64,000 bases of DNA, from assembly GCA_021018995.1 (NCBI GenBank), contig CM037598.1, positions 47,197,185 through 47,261,184 of the forward strand, given 5' to 3'. Under the pieces are notes generated by a model. That model ran no database searches. It saw nothing but the letters and a program-made list of their open reading frames with translations, and had not been told where the DNA came from. Origin of the DNA: Chloranthus sessilifolius (lineage: Eukaryota > Streptophyta > Magnoliopsida > Chloranthales > Chloranthaceae). A program made the position numbers and the translations under genes. Below are positions 12,283-22,765 of this stretch, piece by piece. The number at the start of each line of letters is the position of its first letter. Position 1 is the stretch's first letter.

Positions 12283-12339
12283 TGGCCGAAAACTGTACAT
12301 TATGTTTGTATATCATAGTTTTCTATTTTTTTTTTTTCT

Positions 12340-12665
12340 TTTGCGAGTTTAAATATGCTCAAAATCAAGTCGCAAAGTAATATTTCTCTTTTCGTAAAGT
12401 TCAATTTGCTTTTCGAATAGATCTGAAGCTATAATGAACTACTCGAAAGAGAAGATGTGCTCTTCGAATAGTTGGTACTGAAGCCATTTCTCTTTTCGAA
12501 AAAGTAATTCCGAAGCTAACTCCTTTGCGAAATGATGTTTCTGAAGCTGTTAACTTGTCGAATGGTACTGATGCCATTCACAATTTTAAAAAGGACTCTT
12601 TTGGAACTTTTCGAAAACTTAAAAGCACTCTGCGATATTAACCTTTAGTATATTTAAACCCTTTC
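12340..12665. promoter_or_regulatory. Element A internal CG-motif cluster and TATA before the extra ORF
   Basis: About a dozen CTTTTCGAA / CTCTTCGAATAG / TTGCGAA-type motifs lie between integrase and the extra ORF. They match the cluster in A's own U3. A TATA-like TATATTTAAA follows at 12649-12658, about 310 bp before the extra ORF ATG. The arrangement repeats the order seen in the LTR (motif cluster, TATA, transcript), which suggests an internal promoter. This is inference; no transcript data are available. Confidence 0.5.
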
Positions 12666-12914
12666 GACGGTGGGGTTTTCATTTCAAACTCGCTCCGCAG
12701 AGCGACTCCTCTCACTAAAACCCTACTTCGTTCTTTCTTTGCACGATTTAACAAGTCTACTACCCTTTTTGTAACTAATTGGTTATATCATCTGCATTTT
12801 CAAAAGAGGATTGCCGCTTATAATCTGGAGGATTTCTGCAAAGCAAACAACTTGTTCAAAACAGAAACCCTAAATCTCGATATTTCTTTACCCATTCTCT
12901 CTGGTTATCATATA

Positions 12915-12968
12915 GTAAGTTGTTCTGTGTCGGCATCCATTTTTGGGCATTATTATACATCGATTTAG
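12915..12968 (+). other. Possible short leader intron before A's extra ORF
   Basis: A good donor context (GTAAGTTG) and an acceptor (CGATTTAG) bracket 54 bp that end one base before the ATG at 12970. 54 bp is short for a plant intron, so this is tentative. Confidence 0.25.
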
Positions 12969-12969
12969 G

Positions 12970-15320
12970 ATGGGAAAAGCAGAGAAATCATTGGCTGCAA
13001 TGTTTACCAAATCCTCTGCTAAAAAGGTGAGCAAATCGAAAAAGCAAAGGAAAAACCAAAACTTTGACTAGCGGAAACTTTCAATGGATAAAGCGAGTAG
13101 GGTGAAAAGGAAAGAAAATTAGACATGAGGAACCCATGCCGCTAGCCACGAGCCCGAAGCTTCCTCCTCTGCCCATTCATTTGGTTCTACCCAATCCCTT
13201 CATTGAAGCTCGAAGCTAATACCCGAGCTAATGGTGGATGAAACTTTTTCGACACCAAACCGTAATGCTTACCATCCTTAAGATACCTTAGAGAGCTTCA
13301 CTAAGAAATATCCTTACCCCCTTGCCAGAAAGAATTTACCCAAGAATGGTAAAGTTGTGGTACCAAACCCTAGCCAAGGTCACTGAAAAAGTTGCTTATG
13401 TCCCTACCCTTGTCATTTTTATTGATGATTGCGATCTAACTGTGACTTTTGAAGACATAGGGAATGCTCTAGGGATACCATTCCAATTTGATCCCTCTGG
13501 CCCTTTTGACTGCTCCCGAAATTGCCTCTTTTAGAGAGATGGCTGCCCATCTAACTCAAGGTATTGTGGGCGGGGCGATCCATCATGAGAAGAGACCTTG
13601 CTCCCCAATTTCTATTGATGGATTCCATTCTAAGGGGTAGTTTTATGTCATGGGCACAAGAGAGAAGATCACCAATTTTAGAGGCCCTCTTTCATTTTTC
13701 CAAGGGTAGTTTTTCAATGCCCTATGTTAATTTTGAAGCCATGTATGTACATTCAAAGTGCCAAGTAAAGAAGCGAGAAGATAGTTGGCCTACCATTTGG
13801 CAGATTGATCACAGCCCTCCTCGAGCCAAATTTGACATTGATAGAGGAGCCATTTGAAGTCATTACACCACACAATTTTGGAAAAAGGCTTGGGATGAGA
13901 GGGTGAACGAACCTGAGTGAGAACTCACCTTGAACGAAATTGACATCAACCTGCGGTTGTGAGTGAGCAGAACCCATCCTGAAGCTGAATTTGAGCATCC
14001 AAATGAGCTGCCATGTTGCTAGATCGGACCCAACGTTGTCTGAACCACTAACTGGTGGTGGCCAGCTCTTTAGCTGCACCCCTTATAGCTGGAACCCCCC
14101 TCCCTTTGGTGAGCAGCCCTGCAGCTGCACATACTCTGGCGGAAGTCATCCCTACACCCTACTCCCCACTCCAGCCCTTGACATTTCACCTATCCCAGTG
14201 TCCCCTCGCCATACTTCCCATCATTCCAATTTCGGACTCCCCCTCTACACCAACCACTCGAACCATTCTCACACCACCCATTTCACCCTCCAATGCCCAA
14301 GTTTTAGAAGAGTTAGCCGCAGGATATACTGCCCCATCTCCCTGCACTCCTCTGCTCCCCAGCCCCTCACATTCCCCTGCTCATCATTACACCGAGGCCT
14401 CCCCACACACGAACTCGAGCCCCTCACTCTACCTACTACCGCTTTAATGGGCTCTATTTTTGAAACAATGGAACGGACCTCCCTATACCTGCTCCTCCTC
14501 CATTCACCCACATTCCAACCCCTCCCTTTACATCCATTGCACCTCCTCCCTCCACCTCTCCCACACCTACATCCATTACCCAAATCCTTACCTACCTCCA
14601 ATCCATCCAAGCCCAACTTCAAATCAACATGCATAATCACCAGAGCCATGGAACTGCTCCATACCTTAGCTTCCACAACCCAAACCACCACCATCACCCT
14701 CATCCTAAATCCTCAACATGTGCCACTCAAAGATCCAAGTCATATTGGTTGATCCGCCATCCCTCCACCACTACCCGCCTCGAGCAAGCCACCTGCATGC
14801 ACCGCTATCCCCCTTCTAACCACTTCTTCCACCCCTCTCCCAGCTGGGCCCCCTTTAGTCCCCTACCATTCCATTCCCCTTCCCCGATATGCCACCCTCA
14901 TCAAAGCCATGGAAACTAACCCTTATATCCGCAAAAGATGTTCAAAAGGGGCTATGATTTGCAAGCTTACATCCGCACTCTATGAAAACCAAATCGGAAG
15001 TTAGAGATTTTATGAAATTTGAAAGAGATAAAATGCGGGACCTGCTGGGTCAAACATTTCAACTGGTGAGGACTGAGCAACACAAGGTGTCCATGTTGCA
15101 AGCCCAACTGGATCAAGAAAAATTGAAGACCACTAGCCTCACCAAACACCTTGGCCTCATCAGAAAGATCAAATCTGAGGAGTATACTGAGCTGAAAAAC
15201 ACTATTCCAGAGAAAGCTCAATCCAGTTCAGACTCCAACATTGACTCTAGCTCGATTACAGGTGACTCAGCCGAGCCACCTGAACCAACCTATGATACAG
15301 ATTTTGATCCCAGTTATTAG
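12970..15320 (+). pseudogene. Element A extra 3' ORF (Athila env-position gene)
   Basis: A third gene after pol, at the position of the env-like ORF of Athila elements; no envelope function is evident. Its N-terminus is Lys-rich (from ATG 12970). A globular domain at 13322-13857 includes YPRMVKLWYQ, LVIFIDDCDLTVTFEDIGNALGIP and LLMDSILRGSFM. It resembles the domain annotated in plants as 'putative plant transposon protein' and is homologous to C's extra ORF. A Pro/Ser/His-rich low-complexity region follows (about 14000-14900). The C-terminus (14982-15320) is an open coiled-coil-like segment (KFERDKMRDLLGQTFQLV, then MLQAQLDQEKLK) with an acidic tail ending at 15320. Stops and frameshifts occur near 13070, 13534 and 13857. 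No transmembrane segment or signal peptide is seen. Confidence 0.7.
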
Positions 15321-17080
15321 CTTTCATTGTACTTTTTGGGTTATACAGTTGCAATAGAAAATTCTATTTTGTATACTACTGTGCATTTTTTTCTATCTTC
15401 TTGCCATTATTATTTTAGTTGTTTTTCTTTCTTATATTTTTTCCTCTGTTTTGGACCAGTGTGGACCCTGCTTCCCTTTGGTTTGGGGGTATGGCAGGTA
15501 TGCCAATAAAATAAGTAAGTTAATGCTTCTTGACTTATGATCGAAAAACTTTTGAAAATGAAGTCATTTCACACCTGTTGTTTTGAAAAATGAGGAAGTT
15601 AAAACTTTTTAAAATGAATTTCTACTGTAATTCTAAAGACTTTCATGAAGTAAATGTCAGGAAATTTCCAAAAGAAAATTGATGTTTTAGTAAACCTACA
15701 ATGAAGGAAAACAGTGATGATATACCTCAAGAAGTTGATAGAAAACCACACCCAGTGAGATTCGGGCCTGCTGAAATGTATTCTTTGGAGGTATGAATTG
15801 GCAATTTTTTCTGCTCTAGGGACTGTTTGAACCTGCTAGTTATCACTAGAAGTTACACATATCCAAGTTAAAATTGCTTGACAGCAATCATGATATTAAA
15901 GACATGATGTAGGGCCTTCTTTTGGACAGTTTGAACTTCAAAAAGCCCCACCTTTTGAAACTGCCCTTGATACACACCAATTGAGCTTTATAAATCCAAG
16001 ATTTCTTTGAAACCTCATCAACCTCATTTAGCCTAACCCTCACTCTGAGAATTCAGAAGGTAAAGGAAAGAAAGCTGAAGAAAGGTGAGTTGGGTAACAG
16101 TTTGGTAAAAGAAAAGAAAAATAATTGAAGGCAATGATGTATCAGCAGAAGAAATGTGGCATTCCAGTCAATGATGATTTAAAAAAAAAAAAATAAATAA
16201 ATAAATAAAATAAAAAATCAAAGAAAAAGAGAAGGCATTTCATTGGAAGTTTGAAAAAGAAAGAGAAAAAGATGGCCACTTTGGCTCTGAAAATTCAAAG
16301 AAGAAGATGAAATTGTGCTAAATTGAAGAAGGTGTGTCTATCACCTCCTTACCTTGACTGACTTCTCAATTTTGAACTCCATTCCACCCCTTCATTCTTG
16401 ATAAATTTCACCCATAAGCCACATTACAACCCAAGTTAAAGTCCTTACTAATCAATGATGGATTGAGCTTTCATATGGAGATAAGGATTTGTGTAATCTA
16501 TGGTGAAAAAAGTAGTAAATTCAGAACTGAAAAGCAATGCCTATGCTCCTGCTTACATTCCTATTTGAGGGCTGTAATTGCTCTAGAGCTGTGTGAAATA
16601 GTGTAACCCTCATATTTGCATGGTGAGTGAAAACCCTGGTGAGAGTTGAGTTCGAAATCAAATTATTTGGGGTAACATCAAAACTGAATTTTCAAATAGA
16701 AGGCAAGCTTTTCATTAATTTTTCTTGTAAAAACTTTTTGACACCAACTGAGTGAATGATAACAGAGAATTTTAGTTTTGAATGATGTTTTCTTGAAAAT
16801 CTTCTTACAACTGTTGATCGAGTGTGAATAATCTGATTTGATGAAAGTTTGCTTTAGAATGCATTTGATCTTAAGCGATTTATTGGAGAAGTTTGTGGGT
16901 ACCTCCAGTGAAAACCCTCAGGAGACTTCACTCCTCCACTAGGGATCACCTAGGGGTTTAAAAGGCTTGTTGCATAGGCTAAATGCAACTGTGCTCCCTA
17001 CAAAAGTGGCTCTTTACTTTGTTTTTTGTTTATTATTCTTTTCTTTGCTCAGGGACTAGCAAAGCTTAGGTTTGGGGGTG
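15321..17080 (+). other. Element A 3' noncoding block bracketed by two polypurine tracts
   Basis: No credible ORF. It opens with a PPT-like GGTTTGGGGGTATGGCAGG at 15480 and closes with the real PPT at 17068-17080. The region is homologous to F 39371-41032 and to C 31997-33683 (minus). The most conserved part (about 16881-17010) is nearly unchanged in all three elements. Confidence 0.75.
17068..17080 (+). other. Element A polypurine tract
   Basis: AGGTTTGGGGGTG lies directly before the TG of the 3' LTR, the expected site of plus-strand priming. The same tract occurs in F (41020-41032) and C (31997-32009, minus). Confidence 0.85.
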
Positions 17081-18924
17081 TGTTGACAAGTGAAAAATAC
17101 CATTTTTCACCCCTAAACTTAAGTCTTGATAGAACTTTGAGAGAACTAAATAAGTGTTTTAAGTGCCTATGTTGCAGCTAACAATAAAGACAGGCTTAAC
17201 CATAAAAGCAGCTCAAAAGTGCCAAAAAGATGACAATCCATGTCGTCAAAGGAAGGAAGTGAAGAAACAACCTCACCGTGGAAAAGTCTAAAAGGAAGAG
17301 GCAAAGACCGTAAGAGAAGCAGGAACAATTGAGCAGAGAGAAATGCAATACAGAGTTCTTTTCGCAAAGAACCTGCACGTTTCCTAAAGAACCTGGAACT
17401 CTGCGAAAAGGAATAAAACCTCCAGGCTTAGTTTTTGAAGAGCATCTGAACTCTTCGAAAAGAAGATTGAACTCTGCGAAAAGGAGAAAACACAATTCGA
17501 AGAGGGATTGAACTCTGCGAAAAGAGCTTGAAGCCTGACACTGCGAAAAGGCCCTTAAGCTCTGCGAAAAGGTATTCTGGAGATTCGCAGCTTTAACAAG
17601 GGCAATTCAGTAATCTGTTGCACGCGTCCCAATGTGTTTTAAAACCCAAGGACATTCCGGAAGATTCTGAGCATGAACCAAAGGCATATTCCACCCCATG
17701 TGAACACCCAAAGATGAAATTACTTGGCGGGAACTTCTAGAAGCTCAAACAGATTTTTGAATTTCCTAACAGAATTGATGCCTCCGTTTCCTGATTGGCT
17801 GAACCAGATCAAGCAGTTCTGATTGGCCAGAACAGATCTGGATCCTGGTGCTCGACTCCTATTGGCAGATATGAATTTAACCAACTCTGATTGGTTGATA
17901 CACATCTGAGCTGGACCTGGGGAAAGCTATAAATTGACGAAACATTTGCCCAATTTGGGTATCCAGATTTTGAGTTTCATTTCTAATCCCCCATTTCCCA
18001 GCCAGACAGTTTGTCTGAAATCCCTGTAATAGCTTCACTTTGATTTGCAATTGAGAGCTGTGAGACGTTTCTATAATTCAAAAGAGAGTTGTATTCAAGA
18101 CTACAAATCTGAGAGCTGTTTAAGCTGTGCTCTGTAATTGTAACGGTGGATTTGAAAAGGTTGTTGTAAACCATATTTTCTCAATTGGACTCATGTTAAG
18201 GGTTCCCTCTGATCTCCTTATTGCATTAGACTCCTTTAGATTTACTGTTTTTTATGCAATTTCCCTTGATTCATTAATCTTGGAAGAATTAGTGTTGGTA
18301 ACCTAGTCTCTTACAGCATTTGTAGTGATGTTTCCTGTTCTAAATTGAGGATTTGGATTAAAAACTATTGGATGGTTTGTGGCCATTAAAGTGGAGAGAC
18401 CATAGCCATAAGTGTAAGCCTAATCCTTGAATTAGATTTATCTCTCTTACATCTGTGCTTGTAGCCAGATGAAGATTGGATCACCTCTGCTGAACTGCGG
18501 TATTTCTCATTAGATTTCAAAGACCAAATCAGAGTTAGATATTACTTCTCCATCTTTGTTTCAATCACTCCCCCAACTCGGATCTAGATCATTTAGTTTA
18601 AATTTTCCTTTGTTTTTAGTTTGTTAAACGTGACAAATTCAAACCTCTCATCTTATCAGCTTTCTAGATAGGATAAGAAGCCAGATCTGGTAGCTCAGAT
18701 TTGGAGGTTTATCTTACATTTTAAACAAATTCTTTGTGGATGATCTTTCACTCACTTAGTTTTAAAACTTGCTACAATTGGCCCTGATCTTGCAGGCTAA
18801 TTCTCTTCTAACTGTGCTGATATTTCCTTATTTGTTTATATAGTCTAGAGCCACTGTAATTTAGCAACTATAAATCTATTTTTCAAAACTCACATAAATC
18901 AAGCACACTAAGAAGATACCAACA
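17081..18924 (+). repeat. Element A 3' LTR
   Basis: Begins TGTTGACAAG and ends ACCAACA. It is collinear with the 5' LTR, with a CG-motif cluster at 17398-17575 and a TATA box at 17929-17935. It is 28 bp longer because of short indels (for example near 17770-17815). Confidence 0.95.
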
Positions 18925-18929
18925 CTTAT
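18925..18929. repeat. Target-site duplication of A, right copy (CTTAT)
   Basis: Exact copy of 4934-4938. Removing A plus one copy restores a continuous pol frame of B, which confirms a simple nested insertion. Confidence 0.95.
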
Positions 18930-19717
18930 GTCACCCAGAAGTTGATTAAGGGGCAAGCACTCGCCGATCATCTTGCTGAGAACCCTCTGCCGAACTATGA
19001 GCCTCTAAGGACCGAATTCCTCGATGAAGACATTTTGTTCATGACCGACGAAGATACAGAGGAAACGGAGGAGCCCTGGGTAATGCACTTCGATGAGGCA
19101 TCGCATGTTGAGGGCCAAGGAGTTGGCGCCATTCTTATCTCACCGAAAGGATCCCATATACCCATCTCATCAAATTGAACTTCCCCTGCACCAACAATAT
19201 GGCCGAGTATGAGGCCTGTACAGCTGGTTTACAGGCGGCTCTTGATCTAAATATAACTCACCTTAGGGTCTTTGGAGATTCACAGTTAATTATATGCCAA
19301 ACCAACGGGGATTGGAAGACCAAGGATGAGAAACTGATCCCATACCATGAACATCTAGAGGATCTGATAACTCGCTTTGAGGAAGTCACCTTCTCTTATG
19401 TGCCACGAGCAAGAAATCGGTTTGCTGACGCCCTGGCTACCCTAGCCTCTATGGTTGAGATTCCATATGGAGTGGTGGTGAAGCCGATCATGATAGAGCA
19501 GAGGAGCGAACCGGCTTTCTGTCACCTGATCGAAGGACCTACGGAGATAGAGGATGAACCACCCTGGTTCTCAGACATCAAGAATTTCCTCGTGACCCGA
19601 ACTGTCCCGGAAGGAACATCAAAGGTAGACAAACGCACCATCCAGCGATTGGCAATAAACTACGTCATCTGCGGCGATCTCCTGTATAGACGGTCTCATG
19701 ATAATATTCTGCTCTGA
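18930..19717 (+). pseudogene. Element B second RNase H (archaeal-type position)
   Basis: The frame carries on from 4938 (VTQKLIKGQALADHLAEN) and runs into a second RNase H: WVMHFDEASHVEGQGVGAIL, then NNMAEYEACTAGLQAALDL, then LRVFGDSQLI, then a C-terminal FADALATLAS. These give the usual D-E-D catalytic pattern. A second RNase H after the first is diagnostic of the Tat lineage. The usual Gly after the first Asp is replaced by Glu (FDEAS instead of FDGAS). A one-base frameshift lies near 19170 and a stop (TGA) at 19715-19717, which fits a C-to-T change of CGA. Confidence 0.85.
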
Positions 19718-20799
19718 TGCCTAACCTAGAAAGAAGCGATTGAGATCATGAAGGGGTCTATGGAGCCCACGTCAGCGGTCACATGCTTGCTAAGAAAATT
19801 CTAAGGCAAGGATACTTTTGGACTACTTTGGAGACTGATTGCTGCAAGCACGTACAGAAGTGCTACAAATGCCAAGAGCACTCCAGCCTAATACACGCTC
19901 CGGCCAATGACTTACACAGCATGGCCACCCCTTGGCCATTCGCCACCTGGGGTCTCGACGTCATCGGCAAGATCAATCCTAAGGCTTCCAATGGACATCA
20001 ATTCATCCTCGTCGCTATGGAATACTTTACAAAATGGGTAAAGGCGGCCTCCTATACGAGCATTAAGGCTAGCCATGTTGAGAAGTTCATCAACAACATC
20101 ATTTGCAGATTCAGCGTACCCAAAGATATCATCACTGATAATGGCACTAATTTGGCTAATAGGCACATCCGGGCCTTGTGTGAGCGGTTCAAGATCAAGC
20201 ATCATCGTTCATCCTCGTACAGGCCTCAGACGAATGGAGCAGTAGAGGCAGCCAACAAAACTCTGATCCGCATCCTGGAGAAGATGGTAGTTACTTACAG
20301 AGATTGGAGTGAGCAGTTACCCTTCGCACTTTGGGCCTATAGAACGTCTATCTGCACCGCAACAGGGGCAACACCATTCTCCCTTGTGTATGGGACCGAG
20401 GCCGTGCTACCCGTTGAGGTCGAGGTACCGTCACTCCGTATCCTTTTAGAATCCCATCTACCTGAAGCTGAGAGGGAAAGAGCCCATTTTGAACAGCTAG
20501 ACTTGATTGACGAGAAAAGACTCCTGGCCTTATGCCACACTCAGGTCTATCAGAGGAGAATTGCACGTGCTTACAATAAGCGCGTCCGTGGCCGAGATCT
20601 GAAGGTAGGAGATACTGTACTGAAGAAAATTTTTCCGTCTCTCCACGCCGATCCGAGAGGGAAGTTTAGGCCAAATTGGGAAGGACCCTACGTCGTCCGA
20701 GAGGTTCTGCCAGGATACGCCGTTCGCCTCGCCACCATGGACGGAGACCACTTTCCTGAGCCCATCAACGCTAGATACCTCCATAAGTTCTACTCATAG
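19718..20799 (+). pseudogene. Element B integrase
   Basis: The zinc-binding N-terminus is damaged at 19718-19780 (stop and frameshift), but from 19783 a 338-codon open frame holds the rest. CCKHVQKCYKCQEH carries the zinc cysteines. The catalytic triad is visible as WGLDVIGKI, ITDNGTN and NGAVEAANK (D, D and E all present). The C-terminus (RGRDLKVGDTVLKK, then KFRPNWEGPYVVREVLPGYAV, then NARYLHKFYS) is complete and ends at a normal pol terminus. This is the best preserved enzyme domain in the window. It is still part of a dead polyprotein because of upstream stops. Confidence 0.92.
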
Positions 20800-21864
20800 G
20801 TCTTGGGACAAGGTAAGTTTTGATAAAAGTAAATGCGTGACCGCTTAAGGGCTCCATAAAAGAGGCCATCATTTCAAAGTCAAGTGGCCCAAAAGAATAT
20901 TCCCTGAAAACCTTCACCCCTTTTTGCTACACACTTCAGGCCAACAACCATTTCTTTCATATACACCACCCAAAATTCCAAAAAAAAGAAGAAAGGAGGG
21001 AGGAAAAATCCAAACCAAAAGAAGAAGAAGGCGCCCCAAAAAAAAAAAATCCAAAAAAATGAATGATGACTGGGGCATAAAAAGCCTTTGGGGAAGAAAA
21101 AGGAGTCCCCAAATCTAGAAATCACCCCAAACTTAGATCCAAATCCCCAGAAAAACCCAACCTGTTTGAACCCTAACCACATTACAACCCGGAAGAAAGC
21201 CCCCTTTAAGGTCCACAAGCGGTTATAACATCTACTGCATCAGAACAAGCCGAGTTAACAAACCACACAGAACTTCATTCAGCCGGCTATGACGGAATCA
21301 ACGCCCATGTCGTGGCTTTCTGGTTCTTGAAAAAAAAGAAAAAAAAAAAGAAAAAAAAATTAATTTGAGTTCAAAGCAAGATGGACGTGGTGAAAACACG
21401 AAGGCGCCCACAGTAAAAGCAATGAACTCACGCGGACGTGAAAACGAAGGGCACCTGGGGTAAGAGAGCGAACCCATGGATGTGGTGAAAACCCGAAAGG
21501 GCGCTACAGGTAAAAACAGGGATGACAGGCATGGCGAAAACCCGTCTTCGGCGCTATGAGCAAAAAATGTCAAGAAAAGAGAGATTAGGAGAAGACCTGT
21601 TCTGGCCCGCCTATTTCAGTTTGGACCCCTTAAGCCTCTTCTCCCCTTTGATGGGCCACTCATGTTGGAAATTGGATCGGATCTCAATCAAGTATGTTGT
21701 CTCTACCGCAGCGTCTGACGCATGACCAAAGGGAAAGGCAGAGGACTGAACCAATCCCAGGGTAGCTGACCTTCCCATGTTTAAAGGAAAAAACATGTGC
21801 CTCACCAATAGGGTTCGACCATGCTCAGAAAGGGACCCGCTGGTTTGGCCTTGTGGTTACCGGC
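20800..21864 (+). other. Element B post-integrase spacer
   Basis: No coding signal. 20950-21060 is purine-rich. Four imperfect copies of a roughly 48-bp unit lie at 21383-21555, each with a GTGAAAACCCGAAAGGGCGC-like core. The rest shows nothing recognisable. Confidence 0.6.
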
Positions 21865-22430
21865 ATCACAAAAGAAAAGAAAATTCCCAAAAAAGATAAT
21901 AGATTTCCCTTTCCCATAAAAAAACCTCACACTGTGGGGGAAGAAAATTCTAAAAAAAGATAATAGATTTCCCTTTCCCATAAAAAAGCCTCACACTGTG
22001 GAGGAGAAAATTCCAAAAAAAGATAATAGATTTCCCTTTCCCATAAAAAGCCTCACACTGTGGAGAAGAAAATTCCAAAAAAGATAATAGATTTCCCTTT
22101 CCCATAAAAAGCCTCACACTGTGGAGGAGAAAATTCCAAAAAAGAAAATAGATTCCCCTTTTCCATAAAAAGCCTCACACTGTGGAGGAGAAAATTCCAA
22201 AAAAGATAATAGACTTCCCTTTCCCATAAAAAGCCTCACACTGTGGAGGAAAAAATTCCAAAAAAGAAAATAGATTTCCCTTTTCCATAAAAAGCCTCAC
22301 ACTGTGAAGGAGAAAATTCTAAAAACAAAAAAAAGAAGAAAATAGATTTCCCTTTTCCATAAAAAAAAAAGGACCCCACTAGGTGAAAGAGAAAATCCCC
22401 ATAAAAAGTCTTACATTGCAGAATTACAAA
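21865..22430 (+). repeat. Tandem repeat, about 60-bp unit, in B 3' region
   Basis: About eight copies of a unit containing GATAATAGATTTCCC, CCATAAAAAGCC and TCACACTGTGGAGGAG follow one another, with decayed copies at the right end (22320-22430). It lies between integrase and the DUF7745-like gene's 3' end. ORFs read through it are artefacts. Confidence 0.9.
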
Positions 22431-22765
22431 AAGAAAAACAAGAGCGCATGTATAGATTTCATTCCCTTTCTTTATAAGTTTTGTCTGCTGAGTGTCACGT
22501 CCCAAAAAGATAACGACATGACACGCTTTCTATTTTGCTGCTTCCTTTACAACAAAAAACAAAACCCAAAATGCATATAGCTGTGTACATATGAAAAAAA
22601 AGAACAGAAAAAGATAACCCAAAAAGAGATCTCTGTTAGGGGGCTTTCCCCCCGTATATATGATCTATGATATGTGCAGGAACAAGTCAAGGGCGGGGAG
22701 CACGCTTCAAAGAGCTAATCTCTGCAAGCAGGGAGTCCTCGCGGGCATTTCAATCAGACATCCAC

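Larger units (their letters stand above)
4939..18924 (+). mobile_element. Element A: complete Athila-like retrotransposon nested in B
   Basis: A full-length element of 13986 bp. It has two LTRs (1816 and 1844 bp, both TG...CA), a degenerate primer site, gag, protease, RT, RNase H, integrase, an extra 3' ORF, a 1.6-kb noncoding tail and a polypurine tract directly before the 3' LTR. Gag and integrase motifs fit the Athila lineage, as does an extra ORF downstream of pol. It splits B's RNase H codons cleanly. The LTRs remain highly similar apart from scattered substitutions and short indels. Coding regions carry many lesions, so it is defective. Confidence 0.95.

Noticed and set aside
14269..14703. 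Minus-strand 144-codon ORF in A
   Set aside because: Shadow of the Pro/His-rich linker of the extra ORF.
12970..15320. Retroviral-type envelope gene in A
   Set aside because: The position fits an env-like ORF, but no signal peptide, membrane span or glycoprotein features are visible.
15327..15509. 60-codon Phe/Leu-rich ORF after A's extra ORF
   Set aside because: T-rich tract at the start of the noncoding block; no support.
20880..21725. ORFs after B's integrase (both strands)
   Set aside because: Low-complexity Lys/Arg or Phe-rich translations of A- or T-rich DNA; no domain or conservation seen.
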